From the NCBI GenBank assembly GCA_017654935.2, contig CM065713.1, positions 11,385,886 through 11,449,885 on the forward strand: DNA of 64,000 bases, read 5' to 3'. Numbering within the stretch: position 1 is the first letter of the stretch; each line of letters begins with the position of its first letter. This DNA is from Phymorhynchus buccinoides (taxonomy: Eukaryota; Mollusca; Gastropoda; Neogastropoda; Raphitomidae). The position numbers and the translations under genes are program-made. Positions 63,532 to 64,000 of this stretch are shown one piece after another. The notes under the pieces were generated by a model. The model did not search any database. It saw only the letters and a program-made list of their open reading frames with translations, and was not told where the DNA came from.

Positions 63532-63731
63532 CACCGCCAACGTCACATTTCAGCACCACAATGATGACCCAAAGACCCCATTGTCTTAGTTTTGGGCTGG
63601 AAGGATAGACCTTATTTCATATATATGTCACAGAAGAATCCCCAATACTGCAGATGGATTTTGTTCTTTACCCAGGTAAATTTAATGGAAATTTTTGGGC
63701 TGAAATATGGGGTTGGCGGTGAAAGGGTTAA
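63532..63731 (+). mobile_element. Family A MITE, internally deleted
   Basis: TTAACCCTTTCACCGCCAAC to GGCGGTGAAAGGGTTAA, about 200 bp; part of the CACTAAAAGGCATC region is missing. From 63,732 to 64,000 nothing is recognised. Confidence 0.88.
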
Positions 63732-64000
63732 CCTTAAGAAAAACGTAATAATGCCACATGTGGAGGAGAGAGAACATTAAAAAAAAAAGTAAAAACTAAC
63801 TGGACACGACATAAACGGTTTAAAAACATAACATATTAGTAGGATGATTGTATGGACAGCTGATGCTGATGCAACGACAAACAACAAGAGGTTGAACATG
63901 ATTTTCGGAGAAAAGGGGAGGGAGAGAGGGGTGCTTAAATCTACTTGAGACCAGTGATAGAAATCACCCATCAAAAATAACTAATTCAACACTAGGATAA

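Overview
The window is animal genomic DNA: one multi-exon gene set in very repeat-rich, largely non-coding sequence. Introns with GT/AG borders, tRNA-derived SINEs, an L2/CR1-type LINE with an ATT tail, many short TTAA-flanked MITEs and TTAGGG-like motifs fit a marine invertebrate. A mollusc, perhaps a gastropod, is my best guess, but this is inference. No bacterial operon, CRISPR array or rRNA is visible. The 500 Ns at 39,697-40,196 are a scaffold gap, so the window joins two contigs.

1-17,702: the 3' two thirds of an ABHD2-type alpha/beta-hydrolase gene on the + strand. Eight exons (1296-1467, 6022-6205, 6785-6881, 9189-9286, 10850-10919, 15052-15136, 15627-15820, 17175-17702) have matching splice phases. 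Together they carry the nucleophile elbow GLSMG, the acid-loop motif EDDP and the histidine motif HGGHLG. The first exon here is disrupted by two frame changes. The last exon adds a 175-residue low-complexity acidic tail. The introns hold a LINE, two transposase N-terminal relics, nested TTAA elements, MITEs, minisatellites, a near-perfect hairpin and a degenerate second copy of part of the catalytic-serine exon.

17,985-39,696: a giant inverted repeat with arms of about 10.8 kb. The left arm starts about 280 bp after the ABHD2 stop, and the right arm ends exactly at the scaffold gap. The arms hold the same SINEs, MITEs, fold-back elements with telomere-like motifs and a 22-bp minisatellite. 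They meet near 28,785, close to a poly-G run of about 32 bases.

40,197-47,190: a third copy of the inner part of the arm, in the left-arm orientation. It has a 26-bp minisatellite of about 33 units that is essentially single-copy in the arms, and it lacks about 200 bp present in both arms.

47,190-64,000: no recognisable gene. It holds a satellite of about 107 bp x 14, pogo-like TA-flanked MITEs (one expanded to 1.8 kb), a tandem array of about 490-bp units, further MITEs, a 652-bp element with long terminal inverted repeats, and one weak exon candidate at 62,984-63,052.

I found no new multi-gene system. The items most worth a second look are the palindrome with its third copy (real amplification or assembly fold-back), the partial exon duplication in ABHD2, and the dense, datable nesting of short TTAA elements.
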